Assembly (NCBI GenBank): GCA_023525975.1
Contig: CM042020.1
Coordinates: forward strand, 9,378,001-9,442,000
DNA: 64,000 bases
Direction of reading: 5' to 3'
Source of the DNA: Smallanthus sonchifolius
Lineage: Eukaryota > Streptophyta > Magnoliopsida > Asterales > Asteraceae
Position 1 is the stretch's first letter, and every line of letters starts with the position of its first letter. Both the position numbers and the translations under genes were made by a program. This document shows positions 63,293 to 64,000 of the stretch, piece after piece. The notes below the pieces were generated by a model. It saw nothing but the letters and a program-made list of their open reading frames with translations. It had not been told where the DNA came from and made no database searches.

Positions 63293-64000
63293 ATTAAACA
63301 TGGGCCAATGAAATGTTATTTCAAACGTGTTATTGGGCTTATGATTAAACATGGGCCAATGACATATTTTGAGATGATATGAATCGATCAGATGCAATAC
63401 GGAAATTAGTTTTTCTTCTTCTCTGCAGACAAAAGAACGGTGCAGTTTTACTTTTGTGAGAACAATCGATCGGAGAAGAAAAATCACAGACTCAATCGAA
63501 TCAGGGTTCCTCCAAGTTGTCTCTGTCTAATCCGGTAAATCACAAATAGGTTTATCTGATAGTGATACACGATTGAGAGACTAATCCAGGTTATCCAGGG
63601 TTATACAAGATTTCGATTTTGATCTTCAGGTTTGCAAATCGGTTAGTTTTTCTTGTTATAGACTGCAAATACCACAATGTTTAGAGATGAAACTTTTGCA
63701 AAGAAGTACATATATTCAAAGAAAAATGTAAATAACCATATCAAAAGATTAGAGTGGAAGTGAGTTGAAAGTATAGTAAGTATAAACTATATATAGGATT
63801 TCATGGGTCAATCACACCCATATTTATCTCCTCAATTATTGCTATGCCATATCTCTTCAATACTTATCTCTTTTAATCATTGCCATATTTCTATTCCTTT
63901 GATGTGACCGAACTTATATATATTCCTGTTTGTTTTCATTATAAGTATCAAAAAGTGAGATCAATAAAGAACTCTTGATATCATCGTTTTTATGATGGTA
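63293..64000. other. Flank of the MULE; possible untranslated exon
   Basis: ATTAAACATGGGCCAATG is repeated at 63293 and 63343. The stretch 63410-63535 (CT-rich, then a possible donor CCG/GTAAAT) could be a 5' untranslated exon of a gene beyond the window. There is no coding support. Confidence 0.25.

Overview
This is a nuclear chromosome segment from a flowering plant. The evidence is split genes with GT-AG introns, plant-only gene families (nitrate-transporter accessory protein, ALOG domain), a piece of chloroplast rpoB, tRNA-Asp and initiator-tRNA-Met primer sites of LTR retrotransposons, and plant L1-type LINEs. The repeat style (a copia element with an extra ORF just before its 3' LTR, and several families recalled as common in composites) suggests Asteraceae. 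That placement is inference, not proof. The window is gene-poor and repeat-rich.

Only two loci look like intact host genes. On the minus strand at 34646-35608 is a two-exon NRT3/NAR2-type gene (204 aa), the partner of NRT2 high-affinity nitrate transporters. On the plus strand at 48471-54397 is a nine-exon gene (686 aa) whose second half resembles the PRUNE/DHH phosphoesterase fold but lacks the DHH motif. The other coding-like sequence belongs to mobile elements or to gene pieces carried by them.

Layout. 1-5190: two nested Athila-like Ty3/gypsy elements, minus strand. 5190-10700: copia-type pieces with an extra ORF, two primer sites facing each other, and many copies of a GCGTACTTAGTAAGTACGC-type palindrome. 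10700-14420: a 29-bp tandem array, gypsy integrase remnant and a probable Athila-type LTR. 14422-20000: hAT elements, a PTTA/CACTA-type transposase remnant, a chloroplast rpoB insertion, a SINE and small MITEs. 20000-21280: AT-rich, with a Helitron end. 21290-24345: a truncated LINE interrupted by a 227-bp solo LTR. 24706-27240: three Mutator-like (MULE) elements and other repeats. 27101-34579: a 968-bp tandem duplication whose second copy received a 5.5-kb LINE. 34580-35700: NRT3 gene. 35700-48400: AT-rich DNA with Helitron ends, a hAT element containing a Helitron, a Pack-MULE carrying an ALOG gene piece, and a beta-galactosidase fragment. 48471-54397: PRUNE-like gene with elements in its introns. 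54570-60780: LTR sequence and tandem repeats. 60787-63292: a MULE with about 330-bp terminal repeats and a decayed Ulp1-like peptidase. 63293-64000: no supportable gene.

Several insertions keep exact target-site duplications (9 bp for MULEs, 8 bp for hATs, 5 bp for the solo LTR, 11-17 bp for SINEs and the LINE). Their boundaries are therefore read directly from the sequence and their nesting order can be inferred.
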